This document shows positions 52,021 through 61,416 of a stretch of 64,000 nt of DNA, in pieces. The stretch covers positions 1 through 64,000 of the forward strand of contig CAKTVG010000013.1 in assembly GCA_934622035.1 (NCBI GenBank). Direction: 5' to 3'. The notes under the pieces are model-generated. The model was not told where the DNA came from and did not search any database. It saw only the letters and a program-made list of their open reading frames with translations. The stretch's first letter is position 1. Each line of letters begins with the position of its first letter. This DNA is from an uncultured Oscillospiraceae bacterium. GTDB taxonomy: Bacteria; Bacillota; Clostridia; Oscillospirales; Oscillospiraceae. The position numbers were made by a program, and so were the translations under genes.

Positions 52021-55000
52021 ATGAGTACGGCCCATAAATACTTGCAACGCATTATTTCCGCAGTGTTGATACTGGTGATGGTCTTTGGACTTGTTGGGAA
52101 TGTTCCGGCAAGGGCCGAAGATGCTGAAGAAAACAACTTGATTCTAGCCGAGAGCTTTGAGACAAGTGAAAATGGAAGTTTTATAATCAATGATAATCTT
52201 GGGATAAAGTCTACGCATATACAGGCGACAGTAGACGGAACGCCAGGGAATGGTATTGTCACATGGAATGGCGCGAACCCCATTGCAGGATCCGGGATTT
52301 CAACTTATCTCAGCGGCGGCAGCGTTACATTGAATGCGGGCGTTTCTGGCGCATACCATGGCGATAGCTGCATTGAACATATTGCGAATCAATATACGAA
52401 CGAAAGCGGAAAGGTTGTTTACGCTTCTAGAATATATATTACATATACGTTAAATGCGGCGCAAACAGCAAAAATGATCGACGGTGCGACCTATGTTGCC
52501 GGTATATGGGTTAAGCAGTCGAGCGAAGATGCCGGACGGATTACGCTTTCGGTTTTGAACAGCGGAACGAATTCCGCAACAGCGCAAACGGTGCAGTCGG
52601 AGAAAACGACACAGTGGCAGCAGATAAAGGTCGATTTCACATACGATTCATCCAAACCGGTAAAAATTCAAATTGCTACAAGCAACCCATCTGCCAACGT
52701 GGATGGCACAGGCATTTATCTCGACTATTTGACGGTCGAAAAACGGAACGAAGTAGCTGACGCGGTTGCAATATGCGATACGGCTACGGTCCCGGTCGGA
52801 CGAACGGTGACGTTGATCGCGAGCTATCCGGAAGGAAAATCTGTTGCGTGGACAAGCAGTAATGAGAGCGTTGCCGCGGTAAACAACGGCGTTGTAACCG
52901 GCGTCAGTGAGGGCACTGCGGTCATTACTGCAACAGTTGGCACAGCGTCGGATACCTGTACAGTATCTGTTACGTCCGCGGACGCTTATATTGTAAATGA
53001 GAGATTTGAGAATCCTGTTGTCAATGACAATTCGGGAATCATAAGCACATCAGGCAACGCAGTATGGAATCTTGCCTCTCATGCGAATTGGAGCATGTGG
53101 GTGAATAAGGCCAGCGTTCTGCTTGAAGGCATGACAGACACGGCTTATGAAGGAAACAACGCAATTAAAGTTACGCCGGGAGAAACGGGCGGAAGAGGTA
53201 CCGCGTTGTATACGCTGACGGCGGCGGAAATGAACAAACTGGAGATCGGAACGGAATATAAGATCTCCGTATGGGTTAAAGCAGCGGGCGGCACGCTTTC
53301 CAATTTCGGACTTGAACTGAAAAATGCGACCAGCAGTGCGCCTACGATCAAAACAGTCGATGTTGGAACGGAATGGGTTGAGGTTTCGCACAGTTTTGTA
53401 CTGGAAACAAAAGAAAAGAGCATTCAAATTGGTGTCGGTCCGAAGGGAGTCGTTACCAACGCATACTATATTGACAAACTTACGCTTTCGCCAAGCAGCA
53501 AAGCAACGGAGATTGCATTAAATGCGACAGAGGCTTACCTGGAACCTGGGCAGTCTACAAAGTTGAACTACTCGTTGTCGCCGCTTTCCGCAGTTAGCGA
53601 TGTGGTGTTCAAGTCTTCCAACCCCGCTGTTGCAGTGGTTGCAGAGGATGGTACCGTTACTGCGTGCAGCGTCGGTGAAACCAGCATTACTGCAACGGCT
53701 GTAAACGGGCGAGTAAAGGCATCGTGCGTGATTCACGTTGTTGATGAATATGTCGAACTTATAAATATTTCTCTAAATGAAACGAGCGTGGCAATGACAC
53801 CCGGTGCAGAGAGAAATATGGCAGTAGTTTTGTATCCTGCAAATGCGACCGTCAGCACAACTGCCTGGTCCAGCAGTAATGATGCGGTTGTCAGGGTTGA
53901 TAAAAACGGAATGTTAACTGCGATTGCCAACGGGACAGCCGTTATTACGGCTGCTGTCAAGGATAAAACAGCATCCTGTACGGTGACGGTTGCAGAAGAT
54001 GCGTCGTTTGCAGGCCAAACAAAAAACGTGGGCGTCAATTTTGGAAAGACATCTGAAATTGATCTAAAGAGCACTCTGGCCGCCGACACATACAAAGTCA
54101 CTGTGGCGCCCAATAAAGGCAATGCTTATATCAGTGGTGACAAGTTGTATTATACCTCCAACACATGGCTGATGGATCAGGATGGAGAATTTATCGATCA
54201 GGAATATCAGGACATAGTTATAATCTCAGCTAAGCGCAGCGGGGGGAAATCTGCAACAATTACATTAAACATCACGGTGGGCAAACTGGCTGATTTGATG
54301 GCTCAGGTAGAGAATTGGAGCCTTCTGTTTACACAAGCAGATTTAGACAGCATTAAGGCAGAGGCGAAGACAAATGCAGACCGCAAGAAACTGATTGACC
54401 AGGCACTGGCAGAAGCGGACAGCCTGGTAAACAAGATCCCAGCAGAATACAAGAATCCGCAGACAGGAATCCCGTCCTATGACGAATATCAGCGCGAAAC
54501 GGGTGATGTTGCCGTTGCTTTTATGATGGCCTATCTGTTCACAAAGAATGATGCGAATTATGCCGAGAAAAACGCGTTGTATTTGCAGAAAACCATTCAA
54601 TGGCTGAAGGCGTCATTGAGTTACCCGTTCTGGGGTTCAACGCCTGCTCAGAATAATGACCTGGCCTGCGCACATCAACTATTTGCAGTGGCAATGGCAT
54701 ATTGCTGGCTGAAGGATGAATTGGCCAATGAGAGATGTGACCACACGATGGGAACGGATAATGATCTGTGGGATGTCACGACAGAAAATGTTCCTATCCT
54801 GGAGGCCATTGAGAAGCGCATGTGGCAGGCGGGTTCTGACCTATATAAAGAAAGTATAAATTATAAAGTTTATGTTATGAACCATTTGAACATCCGAATG
54901 GCCGGACTGATGGCAGCGGCGGTTGCATTGCAGAGCGATAGCAATACGCCGACGCAGAAGAACACCTTGGTCAAGTGGATGGGTATGGGATTATACAAAG

Positions 55001-57765
55001 ATGGATACGGCATGAATGCATTAATGCCTGACGGCACCTCGCAGGAGGGACTGCCTTACTGGGAGTATGGCACGACGTGGGTGTTTAAAGGAGCGTACGT
55101 AGCCAAAACTGCGCTGGGAATCGACCTGATCGATATGACCAATGTTTATTCCCAGTCTGCCGATTATGTGCTGTATAATGGACTTCCCATGAACGAATGG
55201 ACCTCCTCACAGAACTTACTAAACATTGGCGACAGCCCAACATACCACTATGACGGACCGAGCCATATCCTCCGGATGATTGCAGCAGAATACCAGGACG
55301 AAACAGCACAGTGGCTGGCAGAGACATACGAAGCAAAACACATAGGTTTAGATGAGCATGTATGGATGAGCGCCGTATTCGGAGATGTAAGTGTTGGAAT
55401 AGCGGAGCCTGAAAATCTCGAAACGCTGAAATGGTTTAAAGATTTGAATCATGTGGTATCGCGTTCTGACTTTTCTGGGAATGAGGACATTTTATCAATT
55501 AAAACAGGTGTTCCCTGTGGTGAAAATCTTCTGAGAATGGTACAAAGCGGAGCATATGTAGGGGAGGCTGATGCGGGACATGCCCATCCGGATGCCAACC
55601 ATATTACCCTCTACTCCAATGGTGAATATTTGCTCAGGGACGATGGCTATTCCGATAAATACGCCTCAAACCACAATACCCTGCTGGTCAACGGCGAGGG
55701 ACAGCTTGGCAGCGGAAATGAGTGGATGCAGGAGCAACCATATATTGATAATAACGCTGTTCCGCACATGAATACAGTAAAAGAGGTAGTTGATACAGAC
55801 AACGATGTGGTTTATGATTATATTGTCGGGGATGCGACAGAGGCATATGCATCTGAACTTGGGCTGGATCTTTTCCAACGGCATATTGTGTATTTAAAGC
55901 AGGAAAAAGTCCTGCTTGTGGTGGATAATATTGAGACGATGGAGGATACTGATCTGGAACTGCGCTGGTTTACCGGTTCTAAGGCTGCATTGCTCAGTGG
56001 TGGAATCTATACCATCGAAAGTAATTCTAATACGATGAATTTCTTCCCGTTCGGTGCCGAGAATGTATCGACAACATTTGAAAATGTCGTACTCTATGGC
56101 CGCGCGGGGGCGACCAGCGAGGAGAAAACATTCCGCCAGACCTATACCGGATCTTCCTGGCAGAATGCAGTTGCGTTTAGCTGGAACCAGAACACGGCGG
56201 AAGCTGCGTATGTCAAGTATAAACACGGCGAAAATGCAAATGAACACATTTTTGGCGTAAATGGAAAGGTATATACGGTTAACGTCCTGACGAACACGGT
56301 TACGATAGCGGAGGGAGACTTTGAAACCTCTGGCGGAGGCGCCTCTGACAATAGTTCCATTTCCACGCTGATGATCAATGGTAATGTTTACGACGCTTTT
56401 TCTGGTGAAACACATGAGTATATGATTGACCGCTGGTGGAAGGATTACGACCTAAGCATTGTGGCGTCTGCCAGTGCCTATGGTGCAGAAGTGACGGTTG
56501 ATCAGTCTGACATGGAAAACATCAAGATTACTTGTGTTTCCAGAGACAGAACGTCCACTACAGTTTATACGCTCCGGATTACCAACACAAATAAAATCTT
56601 GGGAATCAAGCGCGGATGGACCAACGTTTTCCGTGAAGGCTGTGATATTTCCAACAGTTGGGATAACTTCGTCGCGGTTCAGAACGAGCCGACGTATTGG
56701 ACAGTGCAGGCACCTGAATCTGGAAAAGTGTATGCAAACTATGATTTGGGCGAGCTTGTTACCTTAGAACAGTTGGATATTGTATTCCATAATTCTTCTT
56801 TGCGCGATACCTACTATGATGTTAACATTTCCACCGACGGTGAGAATTGGACGTCGTTTGTTGAAGATGTGGTTTGTGCAAAGACGACACCGGTGCATAC
56901 GGGCGGGAATCATGGCTGGGCTACCATTCTGGAAAACCAGGCAATACAGACTCGTTATGTGCAGATCGTTCTCAGGGGACATACCAACACGGATAATAAG
57001 GACAAGGCCGGTGTGTGGAATGGCATCATGGAAATCACTTTCCGTGGAAATCCGGAAGAACGTCCTGCGGTTGGCAGCGTTCGCGGCGTCAAGGTAAATG
57101 AGCAGGGAAAGCCAGTGCACGGGGCTGTGATTGGGCTGTTCGCAAAAGATACGGTAGAGTTTACGCCTGATACCGCACTCCGTACTGTCCTTTCCGATGA
57201 AAACGGCTTGTTCAGTTTCGAAAATGTTGAATTTGGAAGCTATCTCGTACGGGAACTGGATCCTTCGGTGGGTTATGTGCTCTCAAATAAAACGGATGAA
57301 GTGGAAATTTCAAAAGACAGTCACGACATCGATCTTGGTTCCATCGAAAGCAGACACATTACCGGTGTACTGGAGATTATTGTATCTGACGCTTCTGACG
57401 GGAAGTTCCTGACGAACGTGGGTATCCGCATCTTCGATGCGGATACCCAGACGGTCGCTGAAGGCTATTCGGATAAGAACGGCCAGATAGTTATTTCGCT
57501 GCGTTATGGTGAGTATACCTGTGGGGTAATCTCTGCTCCTGATGGGTATCTGCTTGATACGGCGCTGTATGCATTTACAATTACAGAGGATGGACAGACA
57601 GTCAAAGCATCGTGTAGCCTAGAACAAATCCGGGAAAAGCAGGAAACGCCCAAAACCGGTGACGAATTCAGCTTTGTATACTGGATTGGACTCTGCGGTG
57701 CAGTTTTGTCGGGGATTGCGCTTTACGTAATTCTGCACTTCCTGCGCAGAGAACGTGAATTATGA
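52021..57765 (+). CDS. Giant sortase-anchored heparinase II/III-like polysaccharide lyase
   Basis: A 1914-aa surface enzyme. The signal peptide ends at ARAED. Two CBM4/9-like jelly rolls (about 45-240 and 325-500) alternate with Big-type domains that repeat AxVxxGxxTxxxATV patterns. Then comes an alpha-toroid (about 760-1130; GTSQEGLPYWEYGTTW at about 1005, SPTYHYDGPSH) and the heparinase II/III C-terminal beta-domain with DAGHAHPDANHITLY at about 1185 and DDGYSDKYASNHNTLLVN. These hold the Tyr/His residues expected for beta-elimination of uronate glycans, as in PL12/PL21-type families. A discoidin-like domain and two Cna-B/SpaA-like domains follow, and then PKTGD, a helix and RREREL. GAGGAG precedes the ATG. 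Family assignment is confident; substrate (heparin-like, alginate-like or bacterial polysaccharide) is not. Confidence 0.85.
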   Translation: MSTAHKYLQRIISAVLILVMVFGLVGNVPARAEDAEENNLILAESFETSENGSFIINDNLGIKSTHIQATVDGTPGNGIVTWNGANPIAGSGISTYLSGGSVTLNAGVSGAYHGDSCIEHIANQYTNESGKVVYASRIYITYTLNAAQTAKMIDGATYVAGIWVKQSSEDAGRITLSVLNSGTNSATAQTVQSEKTTQWQQIKVDFTYDSSKPVKIQIATSNPSANVDGTGIYLDYLTVEKRNEVADAVAICDTATVPVGRTVTLIASYPEGKSVAWTSSNESVAAVNNGVVTGVSEGTAVITATVGTASDTCTVSVTSADAYIVNERFENPVVNDNSGIISTSGNAVWNLASHANWSMWVNKASVLLEGMTDTAYEGNNAIKVTPGETGGRGTALYTLTAAEMNKLEIGTEYKISVWVKAAGGTLSNFGLELKNATSSAPTIKTVDVGTEWVEVSHSFVLETKEKSIQIGVGPKGVVTNAYYIDKLTLSPSSKATEIALNATEAYLEPGQSTKLNYSLSPLSAVSDVVFKSSNPAVAVVAEDGTVTACSVGETSITATAVNGRVKASCVIHVVDEYVELINISLNETSVAMTPGAERNMAVVLYPANATVSTTAWSSSNDAVVRVDKNGMLTAIANGTAVITAAVKDKTASCTVTVAEDASFAGQTKNVGVNFGKTSEIDLKSTLAADTYKVTVAPNKGNAYISGDKLYYTSNTWLMDQDGEFIDQEYQDIVIISAKRSGGKSATITLNITVGKLADLMAQVENWSLLFTQADLDSIKAEAKTNADRKKLIDQALAEADSLVNKIPAEYKNPQTGIPSYDEYQRETGDVAVAFMMAYLFTKNDANYAEKNALYLQKTIQWLKASLSYPFWGSTPAQNNDLACAHQLFAVAMAYCWLKDELANERCDHTMGTDNDLWDVTTENVPILEAIEKRMWQAGSDLYKESINYKVYVMNHLNIRMAGLMAAAVALQSDSNTPTQKNTLVKWMGMGLYKDGYGMNALMPDGTSQEGLPYWEYGTTWVFKGAYVAKTALGIDLIDMTNVYSQSADYVLYNGLPMNEWTSSQNLLNIGDSPTYHYDGPSHILRMIAAEYQDETAQWLAETYEAKHIGLDEHVWMSAVFGDVSVGIAEPENLETLKWFKDLNHVVSRSDFSGNEDILSIKTGVPCGENLLRMVQSGAYVGEADAGHAHPDANHITLYSNGEYLLRDDGYSDKYASNHNTLLVNGEGQLGSGNEWMQEQPYIDNNAVPHMNTVKEVVDTDNDVVYDYIVGDATEAYASELGLDLFQRHIVYLKQEKVLLVVDNIETMEDTDLELRWFTGSKAALLSGGIYTIESNSNTMNFFPFGAENVSTTFENVVLYGRAGATSEEKTFRQTYTGSSWQNAVAFSWNQNTAEAAYVKYKHGENANEHIFGVNGKVYTVNVLTNTVTIAEGDFETSGGGASDNSSISTLMINGNVYDAFSGETHEYMIDRWWKDYDLSIVASASAYGAEVTVDQSDMENIKITCVSRDRTSTTVYTLRITNTNKILGIKRGWTNVFREGCDISNSWDNFVAVQNEPTYWTVQAPESGKVYANYDLGELVTLEQLDIVFHNSSLRDTYYDVNISTDGENWTSFVEDVVCAKTTPVHTGGNHGWATILENQAIQTRYVQIVLRGHTNTDNKDKAGVWNGIMEITFRGNPEERPAVGSVRGVKVNEQGKPVHGAVIGLFAKDTVEFTPDTALRTVLSDENGLFSFENVEFGSYLVRELDPSVGYVLSNKTDEVEISKDSHDIDLGSIESRHITGVLEIIVSDASDGKFLTNVGIRIFDADTQTVAEGYSDKNGQIVISLRYGEYTCGVISAPDGYLLDTALYAFTITEDGQTVKASCSLEQIREKQETPKTGDEFSFVYWIGLCGAVLSGIALYVILHFLRREREL

Positions 57766-57819
57766 GAGAATGACACGACGAGTGCAGGTGAACATGCAAT
57801 TCTTTCGGATAGAATAGCA

Positions 57820-57848
57820 AAGCATCAGGACAGAATGCCCTGATGCTT
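57820..57848 (+). other. Hairpin between the lyase and hydroxyacid dehydrogenase genes
   Basis: AAGCATCAGG/CCTGATGCTT, a 10-bp perfect stem with a 9-base loop and no T-run after it. A partial terminator or mRNA-stabilising element that would lower expression of the downstream genes relative to the lyase. Confidence 0.5.
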
Positions 57849-57914
57849 GAACGAGTAAAAACATACGTCATTGGATACCGGACGGATCAACTTAATGAAA
57901 AGAGGAAAAGGAAG

Positions 57915-58952
57915 ATGAAAATTCTTGTACTGAACACTTTCACGGATGAGACCTATCGTGAGTTCTATACGGAAGCGGCACAGAAAAGAATGAATGCCAT
58001 AGGCACGGTTGTGCAGGTAGATTATGATGGCACTCCTTCGGCAAAGGAGCATCTCTTGCAAGAGGCAGAAAGTGCAGAAGTGATCTTTACGGGATGGGGA
58101 GTTCCGGACTTTGACGAAGCATTCTACCAAAATGCACAAAAGCTGAAGATCATTGCCCATACCGGCGGTTCGGTCGCGGATCTGGTCAGTGACAGCCTGA
58201 AGCACCGCCAGATTCTCCTGCTGTCCGGCAACCGCTATTATGCAGAATCCGTTGCTGAGGCAACGATCTGCTATATGCTGATGGGGCAGAGAAAGCTCTA
58301 TAAAGTGCTGAAACAGACAGAGTTTGAGGGGTGGGGGCCTGCGCAGATCAATGCAGGCCTTTATGGCAAGACTGTTGGTTTGTTAGGATTTGGCATGATA
58401 TCCAAATATGTTGCAAAAATGCTGAGTGTGTTTAACGTTCACATACTTGTTTGCTCGTCGCATCAGATTCCGCAGCACGAATTGAGAGAATATGCAATCA
58501 CGCAAGCCTCGGCGGAGGAAATGTTCTCTCAAAGCGATATTGTTTCGATCCATTCCGCAATGACATCCAAAACCTATCACAGTGTCAACCGCGAATTGCT
58601 GTCACGGATGAAAGAGAATGCCCTGCTCGTAAATACAGCAAGAGGAGCGGTTGTTGATGAAGATGTTTTGGCGGAGTTTTTGATTGCCGGAAAGATTCGT
58701 GCAGTGCTGGATGTTTTTACGCAGGAGCCCCTGCCTATGGACTCCCCGCTGCGCGGTTTGGATAATGCCCTTTTGGTCCCACATAAGGGTGGCCCTACAG
58801 CGGACATGATGGAGGTTACAACTCTGGGTCTGATTGATGATGTTGAGGCATTTTTCTGCGGAAAACCAGGAAAAATGCAGAATGTGATTTCTATGGATTA
58901 TGCAGAACGCATGACCAGCCATCGAGTGGTAGACGAGGTAAAAAATGCGTAA
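57915..58952 (+). CDS. D-isomer-specific 2-hydroxyacid dehydrogenase
   Basis: A 345-aa NAD-dependent dehydrogenase. The Rossmann loop is GLLGFGMISKYVA; the catalytic set is Arg in NTARGAVVDED, Glu in FTQEPLP and His in VPHKGGP. Full length. It interconverts a 2-keto acid and a D-2-hydroxy acid; next to a uronate-glycan lyase it may reduce a keto acid formed from unsaturated uronate (inference). ATG at 57915 follows AGGAAAAGGAAG; an upstream in-frame start lies inside the hairpin region. It overlaps the AraC regulator by eight bases. Confidence 0.88.
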   Translation: MKILVLNTFTDETYREFYTEAAQKRMNAIGTVVQVDYDGTPSAKEHLLQEAESAEVIFTGWGVPDFDEAFYQNAQKLKIIAHTGGSVADLVSDSLKHRQILLLSGNRYYAESVAEATICYMLMGQRKLYKVLKQTEFEGWGPAQINAGLYGKTVGLLGFGMISKYVAKMLSVFNVHILVCSSHQIPQHELREYAITQASAEEMFSQSDIVSIHSAMTSKTYHSVNRELLSRMKENALLVNTARGAVVDEDVLAEFLIAGKIRAVLDVFTQEPLPMDSPLRGLDNALLVPHKGGPTADMMEVTTLGLIDDVEAFFCGKPGKMQNVISMDYAERMTSHRVVDEVKNA

Positions 58953-61200
58953 GAGAGCAAAAAAGCGAGGAGTCGTTTACAAAAAGATGGTGCGCTCGAT
59001 TCTCCTGACGATGATTGCACCTCTGGTGATGACGATTGCTGTACACTATTATTCTGTTGGCATTCTTGAGAAACAAACAAAAGAGGCCAATAGTAACTTC
59101 CTGCAAACGATTCAAAGTGTTTGCGACAAGGAAATACGTCATTATCAAAACGCGCTCTTCCAGTTTTCGTGGAATGAGAGAATACGCACTATTGGCCTGA
59201 AAGATAAATTTGATGCAGATACGCAAATCCAAGCTGCAAAATTGATGGTCAACCTATATGAAGTGCATACGACGCAAGGCAACTATTCCGATAGCTGTAG
59301 AGATATTTTTATCTACTTTCCGCGAGTGAATCGGTTCTTGTCAACGTCGGCGCATGGAAGCGTTGCGATATCTCCTTACGCGGATGATGTCCTTGGAATG
59401 ACGCAGCAGGAGCAGGAGTGGTTGTATAGTGCTTTGAACGACTGTAAAGCGACGAGTATTACGGGACTTGTTTTGGAAAAATCAAAAGCCGGGCGCTTGC
59501 TGATTATGATCCCTGCGGCCAGAAGTGCAGGAAAGGTCAACGCGGTTGTGGGCATCTGGCTGGATCAACAGGTTATGACGGATACAATCAAGCTGAAAGG
59601 AGAACAGGAGAATAGCGACTGGCTGATAATCGATCAGGAACAAAATATTATAAAGGCACCGGAGACGATTGAAGCAAAAGGGAAGTTCGACCCGGCGAAT
59701 TATAGCGGCATGGAGGATTATGTCACGGATGTAACAACCTCGAAAACAACGGATATGACTTACGTCCTGCTTACGCCTCGGCACAGCGTAAACAGATATG
59801 CAAAAAGCATTCAGTTGTTTGTCGCCGGAGCAATCCTGATTTCCATGTTGGTGGAGTTTTTCCTCCTGCGGAAGGCAATTCGGGTAAATTATGCGCCGTT
59901 GGAGCGACTGATCAAGCTGGTGCAGCAGGATGAGGAGAGCCAGAAGCAGGTTGACAATGAGTACGCATATCTTGGACAAAGTATAACCAGGATGCGAGAA
60001 CACCAGGAGAATCTTCGTGAGCGAATTTCTCTGAAGAATGACGCGTTGAAGAAATTATTTGTGACCAATGTCCTGCTCAGACCCTTTTCTGGCGAGGTGG
60101 AAAGTGATGTTTTGCGCCAGTTTGTAGCCCACTTTGAGCATAAACAGACCATGGCGGTGCTGATGTCAGTACATTCCGAACAGCCTTTTGCCGGGATTGT
60201 GCTGAGTGCAGAGGATATGAAAGCGCTGGTTGACGATATGCTGGCGGATACCGCATATGCAACGGAGATTGTAGAAGTTGAAAATCAAATGGTGTTGTTG
60301 GTCGGTGGCGACAATTCAGAAGTGATGGAGCGGAAAATGCGCCATGCGCTGGAGGAAATGCAGAAACTGCTTCAGGATGACCTTGAGCTCTCCGTTGACA
60401 TCAGTATGGGTGAACCACACGATGGATTGGACGGAATTCATGTATCCTATCTTGAGGCCTTAGAAGCCGGCGAATTCCTTTCCGTGTTGGAGCAGAACAT
60501 AATTCCATACCGGGAGATCATGGACACGACCGTGCGGCGCTACGATTACAGTGTTGATACAGAAGAAAGAATTATCCAGACGATTCAGGCAGACAATGAT
60601 CGACTTGCGGTAACATTAATTAGTCGCGTTCTGGATGTCAACTTCAAAGAAAACCATCTGGATGCAACGCTGCGCCGCTGCTTGATGATTCATCTTTATT
60701 GTACGCTGCTGCGAGCGGCGGATGAAAAGGGAATGATTTCGGCTGTAGAAGTTCCTGCGACGATTTTCCGAGCAGTGCCCTCTTTGGAAACGTTGAAAAA
60801 GCAGTATACCGGTATCATAGAGCAGATATGCCTGCAAGAGCACGGTGATACCGTCCCTAACCTGAAGCGGGAGCTGTGCAGTCAGGTGCTGGAATATGTG
60901 AAGGCAAATTATAATGATTCCGCGCTGAATATCTCAAGTACGGCACAGCATTTTCATGTGTCTCCATCGAAGCTGGGAGCGATTTTTAAGAAAGAAACGG
61001 GCAAAAGCCTGCTTGATGTCATCAGGGATACCCGCATGGAGGCTGCACTGCTCCTGCTCCAAGATGGTTTGTCCGTAAATGAGTGTGCACGCAGGGTAGG
61101 CGTTGAGGATACGACAACATTCATTCGCCAGTTCAAAAAGTATATTGGTAAGACTCCGGCGCAGATGCGGACAGAGCTTCGCACCAGTGATACGGAATAG
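58945..61200 (+). CDS. Membrane-bound AraC-family regulator with extracellular sensor
   Basis: A 751-aa regulator. Helix 1 is at about 15-37 (SILLTMIAPLVMTIAVHYYSV), an extracellular cache-like sensor domain follows (about 40-285), helix 2 is at about 288-312 (LFVAGAILISMLVEFFLLR), and a cytoplasmic helical linker leads to a C-terminal AraC double helix-turn-helix (about 650-745; NISSTAQHFHVSPSKLGAIF and VNECARRVGVEDTTTFIRQF). This is the type commonly found directly upstream of Lpl-type sugar importers in Paenibacillus and Clostridia, where it senses extracellular sugars without a separate kinase. It should control the importer that follows and possibly the lyase. Confidence 0.9.
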   Translation: MRKRAKKRGVVYKKMVRSILLTMIAPLVMTIAVHYYSVGILEKQTKEANSNFLQTIQSVCDKEIRHYQNALFQFSWNERIRTIGLKDKFDADTQIQAAKLMVNLYEVHTTQGNYSDSCRDIFIYFPRVNRFLSTSAHGSVAISPYADDVLGMTQQEQEWLYSALNDCKATSITGLVLEKSKAGRLLIMIPAARSAGKVNAVVGIWLDQQVMTDTIKLKGEQENSDWLIIDQEQNIIKAPETIEAKGKFDPANYSGMEDYVTDVTTSKTTDMTYVLLTPRHSVNRYAKSIQLFVAGAILISMLVEFFLLRKAIRVNYAPLERLIKLVQQDEESQKQVDNEYAYLGQSITRMREHQENLRERISLKNDALKKLFVTNVLLRPFSGEVESDVLRQFVAHFEHKQTMAVLMSVHSEQPFAGIVLSAEDMKALVDDMLADTAYATEIVEVENQMVLLVGGDNSEVMERKMRHALEEMQKLLQDDLELSVDISMGEPHDGLDGIHVSYLEALEAGEFLSVLEQNIIPYREIMDTTVRRYDYSVDTEERIIQTIQADNDRLAVTLISRVLDVNFKENHLDATLRRCLMIHLYCTLLRAADEKGMISAVEVPATIFRAVPSLETLKKQYTGIIEQICLQEHGDTVPNLKRELCSQVLEYVKANYNDSALNISSTAQHFHVSPSKLGAIFKKETGKSLLDVIRDTRMEAALLLLQDGLSVNECARRVGVEDTTTFIRQFKKYIGKTPAQMRTELRTSDTE

Positions 61201-61341
61201 ATGCGCAGCTACTCGTCCGAATTCCATGCCGGTGGTGCTGCTTGACACGGTTCGAATGCCGCCTTTGGCAATAATGCACAAAAACGGGGATGAAAAACTG
61301 GCACAAATGATCTTTTGCCGAACCAAAACGAATTATGCCGA

Positions 61342-61370
61342 TTGAAAAACGGCCCAGTATAGGATATAAA
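61342..61370 (+). promoter_or_regulatory. Promoter of the Lpl-type importer
   Basis: TTGAAA (61342-61347), 17 bases, TATAAA (61365-61370): five of six in each box. The binding-protein start is 46 bases downstream, with GGAGGG in between. The 215-base gap before the gene is the likely target of the AraC regulator. Confidence 0.7.
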
Positions 61371-61416
61371 AATACCATCGGGTTTAGTTCCGAAAACATT
61401 AATGGAGGGAAAACAA

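Noticed and set aside
61242..61275. TTGACA ... AATAAT as the importer promoter
   Set aside because: The spacer is 22 bases, too long; TTGAAA-17-TATAAA at 61342-61370 is better and closer to the gene.
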